Both the position numbers and the translations under genes were made by a program. 64,000 bases of DNA from Erythrobacter sp. YJ-T3-07. Lineage in GTDB: Bacteria > Pseudomonadota > Alphaproteobacteria > Sphingomonadales > Sphingomonadaceae. Where the stretch lies: NCBI RefSeq assembly GCF_015999305.1, contig NZ_JAEAGP010000001.1, positions 1 to 64,000 on the forward strand, written 5' to 3'. The notes below the pieces were generated by a model that searched no databases, had not been told where the DNA came from, and saw only the letters and a program-made list of their open reading frames with translations. Shown here piece after piece: positions 17,822 to 27,429 of the stretch. Each line of letters starts with the position of its first letter. The stretch's first letter is position 1.

Positions 17822-18313
17822 TCAGCCTTCGGCAGGCGTTCCGTCGGCGTCCTTGGCCTTGGCCTCGGCGATCAGGGGGATCGGTTCGACCAGCAGGATC
17901 GCACCGTCATTGCCGCTGATCCGCACGCGCTGCCCGGCCGGAGTGTCGGGCCCGCGCGCGATCCACTCGCTATCGCCCAGCCGCACGCGCCCGCTGCCGC
18001 TCTCGATCGGCTGGACGACCAGTGCCGTCTCCCCGACCATTCGCCCGCCACGCTGGTTGAGCAGCGGATCGCTGCTGACGATCGGCTTGTCGTTCAGGTA
18101 GCGACGCGCGCTGTACACCGCGATCAGCGAGAGCGAAACGAAGCTGACGATCTCCAGCGGCCAGCCGAAGGGCAGCACGAACGCAAGCGCCCCCGTGACG
18201 AGCGCGGCCACGGCGAGCCAGATGAGGTAGACCCCGGGCACCAGCAGTTCGAGCACTGCCAGTAAGAGGCCCAGCGCGATCCACAGCCAGTAATGGTCGA
18301 TACCGTCGATCAT
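17822..18313 (-). CDS. NfeD-family membrane protein
   Basis: A 163-residue membrane protein with two or three N-terminal hydrophobic segments (about 8-75) and a C-terminal OB-fold-like domain (about 90-150, including [12 protein letters not shown] and the [11 protein letters not shown] stretch). NfeD partners with SPFH/stomatin proteins in membrane microdomains. Its ATG overlaps the upstream SPFH stop as ATGA, so the two are a coupled pair. This is the short, non-protease type. Confidence 0.88.
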   Translation of the reverse strand: MIDGIDHYWLWIALGLLLAVLELLVPGVYLIWLAVAALVTGALAFVLPFGWPLEIVSFVSLSLIAVYSARRYLNDKPIVSSDPLLNQRGGRMVGETALVVQPIESGSGRVRLGDSEWIARGPDTPAGQRVRISGNDGAILLVEPIPLIAEAKAKDADGTPAEG

Positions 18314-19326
18314 GAGCCGTCACGGCCCGTATGCGGCACGCCCGCCCTCGATGCGGCAGTGCCCCGCTCGCGCGTCTGGGGGATGGGAACGCCGTTATCG
18401 GTGGGGGCCCTTTCAGCCGGGCTGATCGCCTCGCGCACCAGTTCACCGATCCCGCCGAGCGAACCGATCAGCTGGGTCGCCTCGACCGGGAACAGGATGG
18501 TCTTGGCATTGGGGCTGTCGGCGAACTTGCCCACTGCCTTGGTGTATTCCTGCGCAACGAAGTAATTGATCGCCTGGTTGCCCGAGGATGCGATCGCGTC
18601 GGACACCATCTGGGTGGCCTTGGCCTCGGCTTCGGCGGCACGCTCGCGCGCCTCGGCGTCGCGGAAGGCACTCTCGCGCGCACCTTCGGCCTTCAGGATC
18701 GCGCTCTGCTTCTCACCCTCGGCGCGCAGGATGCGGCTCTGCCGATCGCCTTCCGCTTCGAGGATTTCGGCGCGCTTGAGGCGCTCGGCCTTCATCTGGC
18801 GGGCCATCGCTTCGGAGATGTCACGCGGCGGTCGGATATCCTTGATCTCGACCCGGGTGATCTTGATCCCCCACGGCGAGGTCGCATGGTCGACCACGCT
18901 GAGCAGACGGGCATTGATCTCGTCACGCTTCGACAGCGTCTCGTCCAGATCCATGCTGCCCATCACGGTGCGCAGGTTGGTGGTGGTCAGCGCCATGATC
19001 GCGGGATGCAGGCCGGAGACCTCGTAGGCCGCCTTGGGTGCGTCGAGCACCTGGAAGAACACCACCGCATCGACCCCGACCATCGCGTTATCCTTGGTGA
19101 TGATCTCCTGCCCCGGGATATCGAGCACCTGTTCCATCATGTTGATGCGGTGGCCGACCCGGTCGATCAGCGGGAAGATGATCGTCAGGCCCGGATCGGC
19201 AGCCTTGGTGAACTTGCCGAACCGCTCGATCGTGTAGACATAGCCTTGCTTCACCATGGTAATGGCGGTCATCAGGAAGACGAGCAGCAGGAAAACCAGC
19301 AGCCCGAGAACGACAATTCCACCCAT
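18310..19326 (-). CDS. SPFH/band-7 (stomatin/QmcA-like) membrane protein
   Basis: A 338-residue protein with one N-terminal membrane anchor, an SPFH domain (about 25-190, with [17 protein letters not shown] and [18 protein letters not shown]) and a long Glu/Ala-rich helix near 190-250 that probably forms the oligomer coil. QmcA-type proteins scaffold membrane complexes and modulate FtsH. I chose ATG 19326 because AGGAG lies eight bases upstream. A GTG three codons earlier at 19335 sits too close to that site. Coupled to the NfeD gene. Confidence 0.9.
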   Translation of the reverse strand: MGGIVVLGLLVFLLLVFLMTAITMVKQGYVYTIERFGKFTKAADPGLTIIFPLIDRVGHRINMMEQVLDIPGQEIITKDNAMVGVDAVVFFQVLDAPKAAYEVSGLHPAIMALTTTNLRTVMGSMDLDETLSKRDEINARLLSVVDHATSPWGIKITRVEIKDIRPPRDISEAMARQMKAERLKRAEILEAEGDRQSRILRAEGEKQSAILKAEGARESAFRDAEARERAAEAEAKATQMVSDAIASSGNQAINYFVAQEYTKAVGKFADSPNAKTILFPVEATQLIGSLGGIGELVREAISPAERAPTDNGVPIPQTRERGTAASRAGVPHTGRDGS

Positions 19327-19461
19327 GCGATCCACTCCTGATTTTTGTAGGAGTCCAGCCTAGCGGGCAGGGGCAGGGAGGCCAAGCGAAACCGGGGTCA
19401 TCCCGCCCCAGTCCCCTCCACCATCGGTGCGGCGCGCATGAGGCAGGGCTGCTGCACAAAC

Positions 19462-19488
19462 AAAAAGGGGCCGCCTTGCGGCGACCCC
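19462..19488 (-). terminator. Rho-independent terminator
   Basis: Minus strand: GGGG/CCCC and CCGC/GCGG pairing around an AAG loop, followed by five T. It lies about 30 bases past the stop of the 19517-19741 gene. Confidence 0.7.
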
Positions 19489-19516
19489 TCCAGTTCCATC
19501 GGAAAGATGGCGTGTC

Positions 19517-19741
19517 TTACTGGCTGACCGGATCGTCGTCGCCGTCGGTCAGTGCAACACCGCCAACGATGGCGGCGGCAACTGCCACGATGATGAGCAG
19601 GTGGGTCGTGCCGGTCGAACCGCTAAGTTCGCTTTCTTCCGACACCGGAGCCGCAGTGCGGACGGTTTCGGCCTGAGCGGCGATCGAGCCGCCTGCGAAA
19701 GTGAGCGCCGCAGCGGCGGCAAGAGTCTTGGCAATACGCAC
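19517..19741 (-). CDS. Small exported protein of unknown function, 74 aa
   Basis: The start is GTG 19741, with GAGGGG seven bases upstream; an in-frame ATG at 19855 would prepend 38 implausible residues. The product begins RIAKTLAAAAALTFAGG, a signal peptide ending near ASIAAQA, then a short Ser/Thr/Glu linker, a second hydrophobic segment of about 18 residues (LLIIVAVAAAIVGG) and an acidic GDDD tail. It is probably a small inner-membrane protein. Similar ferrous-style small proteins are common in sphingomonads, but I recognise no family. A terminator follows. Confidence 0.7.
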   Translation of the reverse strand: MRIAKTLAAAAALTFAGGSIAAQAETVRTAAPVSEESELSGSTGTTHLLIIVAVAAAIVGGVALTDGDDDPVSQ

Positions 19742-19867
19742 GTATCTTCCCCTCGTAAGAAATGTCAGTCTGCGCTCATGCCCAAGCGGTCGCTCCAGCA
19801 CAAGCCCCTCGCATTGTTCTAGCAGCCGATTTTGGCCGCTGTCGTATTCTTGCAACAGCGCGCTGGC

Positions 19868-20746
19868 TCACAGTGCCGCGGCGTAAAGCGTCATCAGATC
19901 GACGAAGGCTTTCTCTGCCGCAGGCTCGGCGTAGGCGGGGCTGTCGGGCACGGTCCAGCCGTGATCGCCGTCGTAGACTTCGATCTTGGCCGGGCGCCCT
20001 GCCTCTGCCGCCGCTTCACGCAGGATCGCCTTGTGATCGGGCGCCTCGGCATCGTCGTTCTTCGCGATCGCGACGAGGTAATGCGCTTGCGTATCGTCGA
20101 AGGTGCGATGCGGGCTCATCGGATCATCCTCGCGCACCAGCCCGCCACCATGGAAGCTGGCGACGCCCTTCACCCGTGCGGGTACTGCCGCCGCGGTCCA
20201 GAAAGTGAACGGCCCGCCCATGCAATAGCCCTGCGTGCCGATCCCGCGCGCGGTATCGACTTCCTTTTGCGCATCGAGCCAGCCGACCGCGGCCTTCGCA
20301 TCGCTCATGATCGCCTGCGCGGTCAGCTTGTCGCGCCACGGCTTGACCTTCTGGAAGCCGCCAGTGCCCGCGAAGGTGGCGAAATCGGCGAACTGCTCGC
20401 CCGCGACGTCGCGGTAATAGGGATTGACCACCAGCACTGCGAATCCACGGCCGGCCAGCCGCCGCGCCATGGCGCGCTTCGCCTCGCGCAGGCCCGCGAT
20501 ATCGGGCCAGAACAGCACGCCGGGCGCCGGGCCGGAGGCAGGCGCGACGAAGAAGCCGTCCATCGTGCCTGCAGAGGTCTCGAACGATACCTGCCGCTCG
20601 GTCAGCGCCGACCGCGAAGCATCGCCGTCGGCGCCCCCCGCCATCGGTGCGCAGGCCCCGATCGCGGCCACTCCGCCGAGGATGCCGAACTGCCGCCGGT
20701 TAAGCCCTTCTCGTGCCCACTGGGCCAGCTTCGCCTCATCGCACAT
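19868..20746 (-). CDS. Dienelactone hydrolase family protein with a Tat signal
   Basis: An alpha/beta hydrolase of 292 residues. The N-terminus has a twin-arginine pattern, NRRQFGILGG, then GACAP, so it is probably exported by Tat and may be lipidated. The nucleophile elbow is GYCMGG (Cys, as in dienelactone hydrolase), and DGDHGW supplies the Asp/His region. ATG 20746 has GAGGGGAGG upstream; an in-frame start at 20764 is less likely. The substrate cannot be read from sequence. The neighbouring YceI gene is minus-strand too, but an intergenic gap of about 65 bases separates them. Confidence 0.85.
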   Translation of the reverse strand: MCDEAKLAQWAREGLNRRQFGILGGVAAIGACAPMAGGADGDASRSALTERQVSFETSAGTMDGFFVAPASGPAPGVLFWPDIAGLREAKRAMARRLAGRGFAVLVVNPYYRDVAGEQFADFATFAGTGGFQKVKPWRDKLTAQAIMSDAKAAVGWLDAQKEVDTARGIGTQGYCMGGPFTFWTAAAVPARVKGVASFHGGGLVREDDPMSPHRTFDDTQAHYLVAIAKNDDAEAPDHKAILREAAAEAGRPAKIEVYDGDHGWTVPDSPAYAEPAAEKAFVDLMTLYAAAL

Positions 20747-20810
20747 ACGCGTGCCTCCCCTCAAATGAGCCGCGGCTCGGGCCCGCAGCGCGCCCGGTTA
20801 TCGTGCTTGT

Positions 20811-21461
20811 CTACTGCTTTTCGAAAGCGGCGCTGATCGTGAGTTCAACCTCGTCGCTCACCAGCGGGAGCGCGTAGTCGATCCCGAAATCGGACCGCAT
20901 GATCGTCGCGGTGCCTTCGAAGCCGATCGTTTCGACCTTGTTCATCGGGTTGGAGCCTGCGCCGGTAAAGCGGGCGTCGATGGTTACCGGCTTGGTCACG
21001 CCGTTGATGGTCAGATCGCCGGTAATGCTGGCACTGGTGCCATCCGCGCCTACGTCCACACTGGTCGAGACGAAGCGCGCAGCTTCCGGCTCGGCGCCGA
21101 AGAAATCGGGGTCGCCGCCATCCTTGGCGGGGCGCAGAAGGTGATCGCGCAGCCCTTCGCTGACCACGGTAACGCTGGTGATCGGGATGGTGACATCGAC
21201 CTTGGCGGAGGACAGATCGGCAGGGTCGATCTGCAGCGTGCCATCAACGTCGCCGAACGTGCCGAAATAGCTGTTGAATCCGAAATGGTTGACCGTCCAG
21301 GCGACCAGCGTGTGCGCAGGATCGGTCACGTAGGTGCCGCCGCTGACCCGGCTGGCGTCCATCTGGCCCGGCACCTGCGGCGCGCCTTCCTGGAGGGCGA
21401 GAGCAGGAACGGTGGCCAGGCCGACGAGGGCGGCCACGGTGAGAGACTGGATCATGCGCAT
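20811..21461 (-). CDS. YceI-family periplasmic lipid-binding-like protein
   Basis: A 216-residue secreted protein. It has a signal peptide of about 22 residues ending in ALA, then the YceI lipocalin-like domain: DPAHTLVAWTVNHFGFNSYFGTFG at about 47-70 and SITGDLTINGVTKPVTI about 70 residues further on. YceI proteins bind isoprenoid-like lipids in the periplasm. ATG 21461 has GGAGGG seven bases upstream. It stands alone. Confidence 0.9.
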   Translation of the reverse strand: MRMIQSLTVAALVGLATVPALALQEGAPQVPGQMDASRVSGGTYVTDPAHTLVAWTVNHFGFNSYFGTFGDVDGTLQIDPADLSSAKVDVTIPITSVTVVSEGLRDHLLRPAKDGGDPDFFGAEPEAARFVSTSVDVGADGTSASITGDLTINGVTKPVTIDARFTGAGSNPMNKVETIGFEGTATIMRSDFGIDYALPLVSDEVELTISAAFEKQ

Positions 21462-21599
21462 GGAAGAACCCTCCGGAAGGTGTGATGGCGAATGCGGGGC
21501 GGCTCTCGCGCAGATGCGCGGGTTTCGCGCGCGCGTGCCTCCGGGGATAAAGCGCGAGACCGCCGGTGGTTCCCGTCGTAGAGGGCCGGTTGCGTCCGC

Positions 21600-22616
21600 T
21601 CAGCGCCGGGTCAGCGCCTCCTCGCTTTCCGCCATCAGCGTGTCGATGATCTGCGCAACGGGCTCCTCTTCCTTGACCATGCCGACCGATTGCCCGGCCA
21701 TCAGGCTGCCGTTTTCGACATCGCCGTCGATCACCGCGCGGCGCAGCGCGCCCGCCCAGTAGTGCTCGACCTGCAACTGCGCCTCGGCCATCGCGATCTC
21801 CTCGCGGTCGAGCAATTCGGCGATTTCTCGCTGCTTGGCAGTGAATTCCTCGGTGCCCTTGTTCTTGAGTGCGCGCACCGGGATCACCGGCAGCCGCGCA
21901 TCGACCTGCACGCTGGCGACCGCTTCGCGGGCCGAGGCGCGGAAGAAGGCTTTCTTGAAGTTTTCGTGCGCGATGCTCTCGGTCGCGCAGGCAAAACGCG
22001 TACCCAGCTGCACGCCGCATGCGCCCATCTCGAGATAACCGGCAATCGCGCTGCCGCGCCCGATACCGCCGGCGACGAAGATCAGGTGATCCTGGCTGAG
22101 TTCGGGCAGCATTTCCTGCGCCAGCACGCTGGTCGAGACGGGGCCGATATGGCCGCCCGCCTCCATCCCTTCGATCACCAGCGCATCCGCGCCCGAACGG
22201 AGCAGCTTCTTCGCCAAGGCCAGCGTCGGCGCGAAGCAGATAACCTTGGCGGGGTTCTTGCCACCCTTGATCGCTTCGACGCTGCCCTTGGGCGGGATGC
22301 CACCCGCAAGCACGACGTGGGTGACGGCGTGCTTCTCGCATACCGCGATCAGATCGAACAGCTGCGGGTGCATGGTGATCAGGTTGACGCCGAAGGGCTT
22401 GTCGGTGCGCTTCTTCGTCTCGGCAATCTCGGTATCGAGCAGCTCGGGCGTCATCGCGCCGCATGCGATCACGCCGAAGCCACCCGCGTTGGAGATCGCG
22501 GAAACGAGGTTGCGTTCGGACACCCAGCTCATCGCGCCGCACAGGATCGCGTATTTGCTGCCGAGGAATTGGGTGCCGCGCGCCATCAGCGCGTCTGTCT
22601 TGGGAGTGTTGCTCAT
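21600..22616 (-). CDS. Nitronate monooxygenase (2-nitropropane dioxygenase family)
   Basis: A 338-residue FMN-dependent oxidase. The barrel shows ILCGAMSWVSE at the N-terminus, GFGVIACGAM, DALVIEGMEAGGHIGP (the active-site His is in the AGGHIGP motif) and AGGIGRGSAIAGYLEMGACGVQLGTRF, the phosphate-binding region. It probably oxidises nitronates such as propionate-3-nitronate. I chose ATG 22616 because the upstream in-frame ATG at 22652 adds residues outside the family pattern. Confidence 0.88.
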   Translation of the reverse strand: MSNTPKTDALMARGTQFLGSKYAILCGAMSWVSERNLVSAISNAGGFGVIACGAMTPELLDTEIAETKKRTDKPFGVNLITMHPQLFDLIAVCEKHAVTHVVLAGGIPPKGSVEAIKGGKNPAKVICFAPTLALAKKLLRSGADALVIEGMEAGGHIGPVSTSVLAQEMLPELSQDHLIFVAGGIGRGSAIAGYLEMGACGVQLGTRFACATESIAHENFKKAFFRASAREAVASVQVDARLPVIPVRALKNKGTEEFTAKQREIAELLDREEIAMAEAQLQVEHYWAGALRRAVIDGDVENGSLMAGQSVGMVKEEEPVAQIIDTLMAESEEALTRR

Positions 22617-22655
22617 GCTGGCGCGGTTACGAGCGTCGAGCGCGGTGGGCAAGAA

Positions 22656-23468
22656 CTACAACCAGCCAGCGTCTTTCAGCTCCGCGACACGAGCGCGCGA
22701 GACCGGCGCCTCCAGCCCGCCGGTCAGCACCAGCCGCAGGTTGCGCCCGTCGCGCTTCACATCCTCGACCGCATCGCGCGCGACCCACCAGCTACGATGG
22801 ACCTGCGCCCCCTCGACCCCGCCCAGCTCCGCCACCGCGTCGCGCATCCTGAGCAGGATCAGTTCGGAGCCGAGCGCGGTATGCACACGCACGTAGTGGT
22901 CCTCCATTTCGAGCGCGAGCAGGTCGCTGCCCAGATGCGCGGGCAGGCGGTCGAGAAAGCGGGCCTCTGGCGCAGGCGGAGTTTCCACCTGCGGCTCTGA
23001 CGGCCTTCTCAAATCCCCGGTCATCGGCACGGCCTTGCGCCGTTCGATCTGGTGGAACAGCACGGTCACCCCGCTGCCGACCAGCAGAACGTAGGGGTAG
23101 GTCCGCGCAAAGTTGTCGAACGAAGGCAGCGAGAAGGGGCCCGGCAGCTGACCCGCCCAGAACACCGCCAGTGTCACCGGAACGCTCGCCAGCAGGCACG
23201 CCGCGATCCATAGCGGCCATTCCGGCAGGTCGAGCCGGGGGCCGAGGCTGGTGACCAACGCGCCGATCGGCCGGAAGCAGGCATATCCCGTCACCGCGAG
23301 ACCGACCCAGTAGAGGAGGCGGACGGACAGCGGCATCTGGAAACTTCCGAACGGGCCCATCACGGCCAGCACCACGCCGAGCACCACCATGATCGACAGG
23401 TCGATCAGCACCTTGCGCAGCACCGGGTGCTGGGCAGTATCCTCGGTGCGGCGCTCGCTGGTGTCCAT
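22656..23468 (-). CDS. Membrane-anchored LytTR-family transcriptional regulator
   Basis: A 270-residue regulator. The N-terminal half has four hydrophobic segments (about 15-150) and no receiver domain. The C-terminal 100 residues are a LytTR DNA-binding domain (LALEMEDHYVRVHTALGSE, then HRSWWVARDAV). Membrane LytTR proteins can sense an envelope signal. It is divergent from the DUF2306 gene at 23625, so that gene is a likely target. ATG 23468 is used; an in-frame ATG at 23489 is an equal alternative, and neither has a strong ribosome site. Longer frames upstream are not coding-like. Confidence 0.85.
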   Translation of the reverse strand: MDTSERRTEDTAQHPVLRKVLIDLSIMVVLGVVLAVMGPFGSFQMPLSVRLLYWVGLAVTGYACFRPIGALVTSLGPRLDLPEWPLWIAACLLASVPVTLAVFWAGQLPGPFSLPSFDNFARTYPYVLLVGSGVTVLFHQIERRKAVPMTGDLRRPSEPQVETPPAPEARFLDRLPAHLGSDLLALEMEDHYVRVHTALGSELILLRMRDAVAELGGVEGAQVHRSWWVARDAVEDVKRDGRNLRLVLTGGLEAPVSRARVAELKDAGWL

Positions 23469-23624
23469 CCGCGCAAAGTGGCGGACCATTCGCGCTTCGT
23501 AAAGTGGCAAACACGCGCGAAACCGGCGCTTTCGCGAAGGGTCTGCGTCGTCCGCGAAGGCCGCGTTGCGCGCGAACGGGCCTGGGGCATCCAGGGGACA
23601 GACAGAGACCCAGGAGACCTTCTC

Positions 23625-24149
23625 ATGACCACCCTCGCCGCCTCCGCAACCCACTCGAAGCCCCGGTTCGACAACGGTCCGCTCCTCAAATCGCTGATCG
23701 CTGTCGTGGGAGCGTTGATGACCGCTGCCATCGCAGTGGCGGTCTTCAAATTCGTGGCCGGCCTCGCGCCAGACGACGGACGCTATCGCAACATCGCGAT
23801 TGCGATCCACATCATCACCGTGCTGCCCTGCGTGCCGCTGGGCGCGTATCTGTTGCTCTCCACCAAGGGCACGAAGCTGCACAAGATGCTCGGCAAGATC
23901 TGGGTCGGCCTGATGGTCGTCACCGCCATCGCAATCACCTTCGTGCGCGGCGGGACGGACTTCAGCTGGATTCACATCTTCGTGCCGATCACGCTGCTGG
24001 GTGCGTGGCAGGTGGTCCGCACGGCCCGGAAGGGCGACATCGCGAGCCATCGCCGGAACATCACGCGGATGTACCTCGGCGCGCTGATGATCCCCGGGCT
24101 CTTCTCTTTCCTGCCGACCCGCCTGATGGGCATGTGGCTGTTCGGCTGA
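23625..24149 (+). CDS. DUF2306 membrane protein
   Basis: A 174-residue integral membrane protein with four hydrophobic segments (about 24-46, 60-80, 92-110, 118-138) and conserved charges: HKMLGKIWVGLM and HRRNITRMYLG, matching DUF2306. ATG 23625 has CAGGAGA upstream. It stands divergent to the LytTR gene. Such pairs are recurrent in sphingomonads, so regulation by the neighbour is likely. Biochemical function is unknown. Confidence 0.85.
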   Translation: MTTLAASATHSKPRFDNGPLLKSLIAVVGALMTAAIAVAVFKFVAGLAPDDGRYRNIAIAIHIITVLPCVPLGAYLLLSTKGTKLHKMLGKIWVGLMVVTAIAITFVRGGTDFSWIHIFVPITLLGAWQVVRTARKGDIASHRRNITRMYLGALMIPGLFSFLPTRLMGMWLFG

Positions 24150-24155
24150 GGCGCG

Positions 24156-25313
24156 TCAGTCGTAGGTGAGCTTGACCCGGTCCGCTGCCTCTTTCGCGAG
24201 GCGGCGGGCTTCGTCCGTATCGCCCGCAGTTGCCAGCGCGACACCCATCCGGCGGAAGGGCCGCGTCACCGGCTTGGCGAAGATGCGGATGTCGCAGCCG
24301 TTGGCCATGGCGTCCGCCAGCCCGTCGTAAGAGACGTTCTCGCTTTCGCGGTCGGCGAGGATCACCGCGCTGGCGGCGGGGCGCGCGCGGATCGTGTCGG
24401 GCACGGGCAGGCCCATCACCGCGCGGGCGTGAAGGTCGAACTCGGTCAGGTTCTGACTGACCAACGTGACCATTCCGGTGTCGTGAGGGCGCGGGCTGAG
24501 CTCGGAGAAGATGACCTCATCGCCGCGCACGAAGAACTCGACCCCGAACAGGCCATGGCCTCCCAGATTGTCGACCACCTTGCGCGCCATCTCCTGCGCG
24601 TCGGCAAGAGCGGCCTCGCTCATGCCGTGCGGTTGCCAGCTCTCCTGGTAGTCGCCGCGTTCCTGCCGGTGGCCGATCGGCGGGCAGAAGGTGATGCCAT
24701 CCTTGTGGCGCACGGTGAGCAGCGTGATCTCGTAATCGAAGTCGATGAACTGCTCGACGATCACCCGCGCCCGGTCGCCGCGCATATTGGCGACCGCATA
24801 GTCCCACGCGGCCTCCAGCCCCTCGGCGTCCTGCACCGTGCTCTGGCCCTTGCCCGAGGAGGACATGACCGGCTTGATGACGCACGGGCAACCCGTGTCC
24901 CTTGCCGCCGCGCACACTTCGTCGAGACTGGTCGCGTAGCCGTAGCGCGAGGTGCGCACGCCCAGCTCCTGCGCCGCCAGGTCGCGGATGGCATCGCGGT
25001 TCATCGTCAGCTGCGCGGCGCGCGCGGTGGGAACGACATGGACGCCGTTGGCCTCCACTTCGGCCAGAACCTCGGTCCGGATCGCCTCGATCTCGGGCAC
25101 GACATGGTCGGGCGTGTGCTTTTCGATGACGCTGCGCAGCGCATCGCCATCGAGCATCGAGAACACCTCACGCGCGTCGGCCAGCTGCATCGCGGGCGCG
25201 TTGTCGTAGCTGTCGCAGGCGATGACGTAAGCGCCCAGCCGCTTTGCCGAGATGACGAACTCGCGCCCCAGCTCGCCCGAGCCGAGCAGCAGGATTTTCG
25301 CGGTGTGGCTCAC
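24156..25313 (-). CDS. purT: Formate-dependent phosphoribosylglycinamide formyltransferase PurT
   Basis: PurT adds a formyl group to GAR using formate and ATP in purine synthesis. The 385-residue ATP-grasp protein shows LGSGELGREFVISAKRLGAYVIACD at the N-terminus, MSSSGKGQS in the ATP-grasp P-loop and EFFVRGDEVIFSELSPRPHDTGMVTL near the C-terminal active site. Its stop faces DUF2306 with six bases between. The start is 10 bases after the lysC stop, so the two may share a transcript. Confidence 0.95.
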   Translation of the reverse strand: MSHTAKILLLGSGELGREFVISAKRLGAYVIACDSYDNAPAMQLADAREVFSMLDGDALRSVIEKHTPDHVVPEIEAIRTEVLAEVEANGVHVVPTARAAQLTMNRDAIRDLAAQELGVRTSRYGYATSLDEVCAAARDTGCPCVIKPVMSSSGKGQSTVQDAEGLEAAWDYAVANMRGDRARVIVEQFIDFDYEITLLTVRHKDGITFCPPIGHRQERGDYQESWQPHGMSEAALADAQEMARKVVDNLGGHGLFGVEFFVRGDEVIFSELSPRPHDTGMVTLVSQNLTEFDLHARAVMGLPVPDTIRARPAASAVILADRESENVSYDGLADAMANGCDIRIFAKPVTRPFRRMGVALATAGDTDEARRLAKEAADRVKLTYD

Positions 25314-25323
25314 GCCGCCAGCC

Positions 25324-26616
25324 TCAGGCCGCGTCTTCCGCGTCTAGCCCGTACGCGGTGTGAAGCACGCGCACTGCGAGTTCGGTCTCGTCCTCGTCGA
25401 TCATCACCGAAACCTTGATCTCTGAGGTGGTGATCGCCTGGATGTTGATCCCGCGTTCGGCCAGCGCGCGGAACATGTCGCTCGCCACGCCCGCGTGGCT
25501 TTTCATGCCCACGCCGACAACGCTGATCTTCGCAATGTGGCTGTCGGTGATGATCCGGTTGTAGCCGATCGCCTCGCGCTTGTCCTCCAGCAGGGCCTGC
25601 GCGCGGGCGAGGTCGGTCTGGGGGATCGTGAAGGTCACGTCGGTCTCGCCCTTGTCTCTCCCGACGTTCTGGATGATCATGTCGACATTGATGCTGGCCT
25701 CGGCCAGCGGGCCGAAGATCTCCGCCACCGCGCCCGGCTTGTCGGGCACGCGGGTGAGGATGATCTTGGCTTCGTTCTTGTCGTGCGCGATGCCGGTGAC
25801 GAGCTTGCGTTCCATTTTTCCCTCTTCGACCATCCGCTCCATTTCTTCCTCGGAGACGATCAGCGTGCCCGGCAGATCGTCTGCGGGGGTCGCGTCATCG
25901 TCCACGAAGCTGGAGAGCACCTGTATGCGTACGCCTTCCTTCATCGCGAGGCTGACAGAGCGGGTCTGCAGCACCTTCGCGCCGACGGAGGCGAGTTCGA
26001 GCATTTCCTCGTAGGTCACCGCCTTGAGCTTGCGCGCCTTGGCGACGATGCGCGGGTCGGTGGTGTAGACCCCGTCCACATCGGTGTAGATATCGCAACG
26101 GTCGGCCTTCACCGCAGCCGCGACCGCAACCGCGCTGGTATCCGACCCGCCGCGGCCGAGCGTGGTGACGCGGCCTTCAGCGCTCAGCCCCTGGAAGCCC
26201 GGGATCACCGCAATCGTGCCCTCGGCCATGCTGGCGAGCAGCGCCTCGCTGTCGATCGCATCGACTCGCGCCTTAGCATGGGCCTCGATCGTGCGAATCG
26301 GGAGCTGCCAGCCGAGCCAGCTGCGCGCCTTCTGCCCCAGCGACTGGAGCGTCATCGCGAGCAGGCCGGAGGTGACCTGCTCCCCGCTCGCCACGACCAC
26401 GTCGTATTCCGCCGGGTCATAGAGGGCGTGGGCCTCGCGGGCGAAGTTGACCAGCCGGTCGGTCTCCCCCGCCATCGCGCTGACCACGACGGCCACCTCG
26501 TTAGCCGGCCCGCCGTCCTTGGGGGCCGCCTGCTTGCGCACGATCTGCGCCACACGCCGAATGCGTTCGGTCCCCGCCATGGAGGTGCCGCCGAATTTCA
26601 TCACGATCCGCGCCAA
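25324..26616 (-). CDS. lysC: Aspartate kinase LysC (TTG start)
   Basis: Aspartate kinase phosphorylates aspartate at the head of the lysine, threonine and methionine pathway. It has VMKFGGTSMAG at the N-terminus, a kinase domain to about 240, and two C-terminal ACT domains (LTRVPDKPGAVAEIFGPLAE and the region near residue 350, with ISVVGVGMKSHAGVA) that bind regulatory amino acids. Length from TTG 26616 is 430 residues. GAGGAAGG lies nine bases upstream of that TTG; the internal ATG at 26601 is 24 bases from it. It is divergent from ubiG with 53 bases between. Confidence 0.93.
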   Translation of the reverse strand: MARIVMKFGGTSMAGTERIRRVAQIVRKQAAPKDGGPANEVAVVVSAMAGETDRLVNFAREAHALYDPAEYDVVVASGEQVTSGLLAMTLQSLGQKARSWLGWQLPIRTIEAHAKARVDAIDSEALLASMAEGTIAVIPGFQGLSAEGRVTTLGRGGSDTSAVAVAAAVKADRCDIYTDVDGVYTTDPRIVAKARKLKAVTYEEMLELASVGAKVLQTRSVSLAMKEGVRIQVLSSFVDDDATPADDLPGTLIVSEEEMERMVEEGKMERKLVTGIAHDKNEAKIILTRVPDKPGAVAEIFGPLAEASINVDMIIQNVGRDKGETDVTFTIPQTDLARAQALLEDKREAIGYNRIITDSHIAKISVVGVGMKSHAGVASDMFRALAERGINIQAITTSEIKVSVMIDEDETELAVRVLHTAYGLDAEDAA

Positions 26617-26669
26617 GGGCGAAGCCTTCCTCGCTGGTGCCACTTTCGGCGCGGTGTTAGGGAGCGGGG

Positions 26670-27398
26670 ATGAGCGATGCAACAGCAACCATTCGCCCCG
26701 ATGAAGCCGCCCATTTCGGCGCACTGGCAGCGGACTGGTGGGACCCGAAGGGCTCCTCCGCCATGCTCCACCGCTTGAACCCGGTGCGGCTGGGCTTCAT
26801 TCGCGAGTCGATCGACCGCCACTGGGGCGGCGATATCGAGAGCGCATCGCCGCTTTCGGGCAAGGCGGCGGTCGACGTCGGCTGCGGCGCGGGCCTGCTG
26901 TGCGAGCCCTTGTCGCGCCTTGGCGCCGAGGTGACGGGCGTCGATGCCGCACCCGAGAATGCCGCCGCCGCCGCCGCCCATGCCGAGGCTGCCGGGCTCG
27001 ACATCCGCTATATGGCGGGCGAGATCGGCACGCTGGATCTTGGCAGTTTCGACCTCGTCACCTGCATGGAGGTGATCGAGCATGTCGCGGACAAGCCCGC
27101 CTTCCTCGCTGCGCTCACCGCCAAGCTGGCCGATGACGGCCTCCTGATCCTGTCGACCCCCAACCGCACCGCTGCCAGCCGCCTGCTGCTGGTCGGCGCG
27201 GCGGAAGCGGTGGGCGCGGTGCCCAGAGGCACGCACCACTGGGACGACTTCGTGACGCCCGACGAGCTGACCGACCTGCTCGGCGAGGCAGGGCTGACGG
27301 TCACCGCCACCCGAGGCATCGCCTATCGCCCTGGCAAGGGGCTGCACCTGTCGGACGATATGAGCCTCAACTACATTCTGGCGGCGCGGCACGCTTAG
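26670..27398 (+). CDS. ubiG: Ubiquinone biosynthesis O-methyltransferase UbiG
   Basis: A SAM-dependent methyltransferase for the O-methylation steps of ubiquinone synthesis. Motif I is VDVGCGAGLLCEPLSRLG at about residue 71, with LDIRYMAGE and DLVTCMEVIEH following, then LSTPNRT. It has 242 residues and the N-terminal EAAHFGALAADWWDPKG typical of UbiG. ATG 26670 is right after GGGGA. Gene order next to lysC is common in alphaproteobacteria. Confidence 0.95.
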   Translation: MSDATATIRPDEAAHFGALAADWWDPKGSSAMLHRLNPVRLGFIRESIDRHWGGDIESASPLSGKAAVDVGCGAGLLCEPLSRLGAEVTGVDAAPENAAAAAAHAEAAGLDIRYMAGEIGTLDLGSFDLVTCMEVIEHVADKPAFLAALTAKLADDGLLILSTPNRTAASRLLLVGAAEAVGAVPRGTHHWDDFVTPDELTDLLGEAGLTVTATRGIAYRPGKGLHLSDDMSLNYILAARHA

Positions 27399-27429
27399 AA
27401 GCAGTTCTCGGCCCTTTTGATACGAAGCT

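Noticed and set aside
23469..24050. Upstream extension of the LytTR gene in frame to 24050
   Set aside because: The extra residues overlap the real plus-strand DUF2306 gene and have no domain.
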